From the NCBI RefSeq assembly GCF_938045595.1, contig NZ_CALIBB010000169.1, forward strand, positions 1-6,955: a DNA stretch of 6,955 bases, written 5' to 3'. The position numbers were made by a program, and so were the translations under genes. Positions 5,489-6,955 of this stretch are shown piece by piece. The notes beneath the pieces are model-generated. The model was not told where the DNA came from and ran no database searches. It worked only from the letters and a program-made list of their open reading frames with translations. Every line of letters begins with the position of its first letter. The first letter of the stretch is position 1. Source of the stretch: an uncultured Campylobacter sp. (GTDB taxonomy: Bacteria > Campylobacterota > Campylobacteria > Campylobacterales > Campylobacteraceae).

Positions 5489-6049
5489 ATGAAATTTAAA
5501 ATTTTACTTCCGCTTGTTATCATCGCTGCGGGCCTAGCGTGGGCATTGGACAATTATCTTAGCTACAAAAATATCGAAACGATCAACTCCGAAATTCCGC
5601 TAAAGCAGGCATTGGACGGCGAGCAAATCTCTAAAATTCGCGTCTATAAATCTAAACGAATTCTTGAAATTTTGACCTCAAAAGGCGTCGCGAAAAGCTA
5701 CAAAATCGCCCTCGGACGCGAGCCCGAAGGACACAAAGAGGTTCAAGGCGACGGCAAAACCCCGGAGGGCAACTACACCATAAACGGCAAAAATCCAAAC
5801 TCGGCGTATCATCTAAATTTAGGCATCTCCTATCCGAACAAAGCCGACGTAGCCCACGCAAAATCCCTCGGCAAGAGCGCAGGCGGCGATATCAAAATCC
5901 ACGGGCTACCGAATAAATTTAGCTACCTAGGGCAGAGTATCGCGGCGTTCGGCGACTGGACGGAGGGCTGTATAGCGCTCGTCAACGACGATATGGACGA
6001 GCTTTTCGAGCACGTAAAAATCGGCACGCCGATAGAAATTTTGCCGTGA
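5489..6049 (+). CDS. L,D-transpeptidase family protein (YkuD domain), membrane-anchored
   Basis: YkuD-domain enzymes use a cysteine to cut and join peptidoglycan stems (3-3 cross-links, attachment of proteins, or L,D-carboxypeptidase trimming); which reaction applies here is unknown. The 186-residue protein has an uncleaved-type N-terminal membrane segment (about 4-20, ILLPLVIIAAGLAWAL), a short spacer, and the catalytic domain from about 48. The domain shows YKIALGREPEGHKEVQGDGK with TPEGNY after it, LNLGISYPN, the conserved H138-G139 in IKIHGLP and DWTEGCIALVNDDMDEL with nucleophile C161 and a GTP.EI end. The GDGKTPEG and NPNSAYHLNLG marks resemble the YafK-like branch. All catalytic residues are present. 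The ATG at 5489 is the only start that keeps the anchor, yet no ribosome binding site precedes it; a terminator hairpin does. Confidence 0.9.
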   Translation: MKFKILLPLVIIAAGLAWALDNYLSYKNIETINSEIPLKQALDGEQISKIRVYKSKRILEILTSKGVAKSYKIALGREPEGHKEVQGDGKTPEGNYTINGKNPNSAYHLNLGISYPNKADVAHAKSLGKSAGGDIKIHGLPNKFSYLGQSIAAFGDWTEGCIALVNDDMDELFEHVKIGTPIEILP

Positions 6050-6526
6050 CTGTACACGCCTGCGCTAAAATTTCACAGCCACGATCGATATAAAACGTAG
6101 CGTAAATTTTATCTACGAGCTTTAAAATAATATTGCCGCCTAGGCTTTCGTATGCCGCAAAATTTGCGATCAAGATCATTCCTGTTCTTTATAAAATTTA
6201 ATCGTATCGGCGCTTGTCCTAATTAAATTTAGATAGTTCCGCTTTAAATTTTACCTACCGCTCAAACAAAATTCCTTTTCAAATTTAGCCCTCAACCGAA
6301 CTAAAATTTTATCCCAAATTTATAACGCAAATAGTCTAAATTTAAATATACGCAAGCCCGATGATTTGCGAGTTTCATCCTTGCCGAATCGATAAAATTT
6401 TAAAATCGCGGCTCGCCGTTCGCGCCGTATAAAATTCTTTGCGAGCCATTACGCAAAATCCGCGCCCTTGCGCAAAATTTCAGATTAAATTTCATCCCCG
6501 ATAAGCCTTTTTTTATCGCTTTTGGA
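6050..6526. other. long AT-rich intergenic region
   Basis: About 480 bases without a supportable gene on either strand. From 6190 to 6492 it holds ten AAATTT words (starts near 6194, 6225, 6246, 6281, 6304, 6316, 6338, 6395, 6475 and 6487), several spaced close to whole DNA turns. It also holds a 7-bp inverted repeat (GGCTCGC 6410-6416, GCGAGCC 6441-6447) and a 15-base word shared with the gap at 242-256. A 65-codon minus-strand frame (5982-6179) has a poor ribosome binding site and overlaps the L,D-transpeptidase gene; I do not call it. No tRNA or known RNA motif was recognised. Confidence 0.6.
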
Positions 6527-6553
6527 TATAATTCGCCAAAATCAAAACAAGGA
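6527..6553 (+). promoter_or_regulatory. promoter and ribosome binding site of the Nfu gene
   Basis: TATAAT at 6527-6532 is preceded by a T-rich tract (6508-6523), the usual Campylobacter sigma-70 layout without a -35 box. Transcription would start near 6539, giving a leader of about 20 bases. AAGGA at 6549-6553 lies 6 bases before the ATG at 6560. Confidence 0.7.
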
Positions 6554-6559
6554 ATTTTA

Positions 6560-6826
6560 ATGATACCATTTAGCGATGAAGAGCTTTTAACTCCGGTACA
6601 AGGCAGCTTGGAGCTAATCCGTCCGATGCTTCAAAACGACGGCGGCGACATGCAGCTTTTAGGCATAAAAAATGGCGTCGTCTATGTCCGCCTTACCGGG
6701 CATTGCCACGGCTGCGCCGCAAGTGCGCAGACCCTAAAATACGGCGTCGAGCGCCAGCTTCGCATGGATATCCATCCGGAGCTTAGCGTCGTAAACATCC
6801 CCGAAGGTGAAGAGTTTGAATTATAA
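6560..6826 (+). CDS. NifU C-terminal-domain (Nfu-type) Fe-S cluster protein
   Basis: An 88-residue protein made up almost wholly of one NifU C-terminal domain, which holds a labile Fe-S cluster between two protomers and hands it to apoproteins. It shows IRPMLQNDGGDMQLLGIKNG (20-39), VYVRLTGHCHGCAASAQTLK (41-60) with the cluster cysteines C49 and C52 (CxxC), and the closing SVVNIPEGEEFEL. There is no A-type or NifU N-terminal scaffold domain, so it is a carrier and not a full NifU. Start ATG is supported by AAGGA and its own promoter. Its 3' end overlaps the next gene by 11 bases, implying a two-gene (or longer) transcript. Confidence 0.93.
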   Translation: MIPFSDEELLTPVQGSLELIRPMLQNDGGDMQLLGIKNGVVYVRLTGHCHGCAASAQTLKYGVERQLRMDIHPELSVVNIPEGEEFEL

Positions 6827-6955
6827 GAAGCTTGGACTAAAGGCCTTTTCGCGCGGAGAATTCGAGCTTGCGAAGCTGTATTTTTCGCTCGCATACGAAA
6901 AAAGCGGCGAGGAGGAAATTCTATTTTTGCTAGAACTTTGCCAGACTGCGCTGGC
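6816..6955 (+). CDS. probable TPR-like protein, 5' part only
   Basis: An open frame from TTG at 6816 to the window end encodes LNYKKLGLKAFSRGEFE, LAKLYFSLAYEKSGEEE and ILFLLELCQTAL. The A..RGEF.LA..YF..A. pattern is that of a tetratricopeptide-type helical pair, suggesting a protein-binding adaptor; function is unknown. AAGGTG at 6804-6809 sits 6 bases before the TTG, which favours this start over a GTG at 6807; there is no in-frame ATG in the visible part. The 11-base overlap with the Nfu gene points to translational coupling. I recall a similar short TPR-like gene next to an Nfu gene in C. jejuni, followed by murE, but cannot confirm that here. Confidence 0.7.
   Translation, partial: MNYKKLGLKAFSRGEFELAKLYFSLAYEKSGEEEILFLLELCQTAL

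Noticed and set aside
5982..6179. 65-codon minus-strand frame beginning MILIANFAAYESLGG
   Set aside because: The first half looks protein-like, but the purine-rich AGGA touches the ATG with no spacing, the frame overlaps the 3' end of the L,D-transpeptidase gene by about 70 bases, the second half is Arg/Cys-rich noise, and no family is recognised. It could be a decayed gene.
6499..6518. Hairpin CGATAA/TTATCG in front of the Nfu promoter
   Set aside because: Only 6 bp with an 8-base T-rich loop; too weak to call a terminator or operator.
1..6955. CRISPR array, insertion sequence, tRNA or rRNA gene, or phage/defence module
   Set aside because: No regularly spaced repeats, transposase motifs, cloverleaf-like sequences or defence-gene families were seen on either strand.

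Overview
The window reads as chromosomal DNA of a Campylobacter-type epsilonproteobacterium. The reasons are the S13-S11-S4-alpha-L17 protein sequences, a moderately high GC content for that group, many AAATTT words between genes, and promoters with a clear TATAAT -10 box behind AT-rich tracts but no good -35 box. This base composition would suit the higher-GC oral campylobacters such as the C. gracilis/showae/rectus/curvus group, but that species-level placement is inference.

Layout. Positions 1-83 hold the N-terminal stub of an NAD(P)H oxidoreductase (flavodoxin-like fold) that stops after about 28 codons, followed by about 310 bases with no supportable gene. On the minus strand come a VOC-family (glyoxalase/bleomycin-resistance fold) protein whose 3' end appears frameshifted, then a membrane-anchored YpfJ-type neutral zinc metallopeptidase. 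The peptidase gene and infA diverge from a 188-bp promoter region around 1952-2139. From 2140 to 5458 the plus strand carries infA, rpmJ, rpsM, rpsK, rpsD, rpoA and rplQ. This is translation initiation factor IF-1 followed by the classical alpha operon, with gaps of 0-18 bp from rpmJ onward. A 172-bp infA-rpmJ spacer contains a candidate promoter and a perfect 12-bp hairpin. A strong terminator-type hairpin sits directly on the rplQ stop codon. Only 5 bases after it begins a short, N-terminally anchored L,D-transpeptidase (YkuD domain) gene. A 510-base AT-rich gap follows. The last genes are a small NifU C-terminal-domain (Nfu) Fe-S protein with its own promoter and, overlapping its end by 11 bp, the start of a probable TPR-like protein that runs off the window.

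How it fits together. The central block makes ribosome and RNA polymerase components and is ordinary housekeeping DNA, probably co-transcribed, with the alpha-operon leader the most likely place for S4-type feedback. The flanks are typical small housekeeping or stress genes (peptidoglycan modification, Fe-S assembly, a membrane peptidase, a VOC enzyme). I found no convincing undescribed multi-gene system. The points worth checking are the two probable gene-decay events at the left end, the alpha-operon leader structure, the L,D-transpeptidase start without a ribosome binding site behind a terminator, and the AAATTT-rich intergenic DNA.
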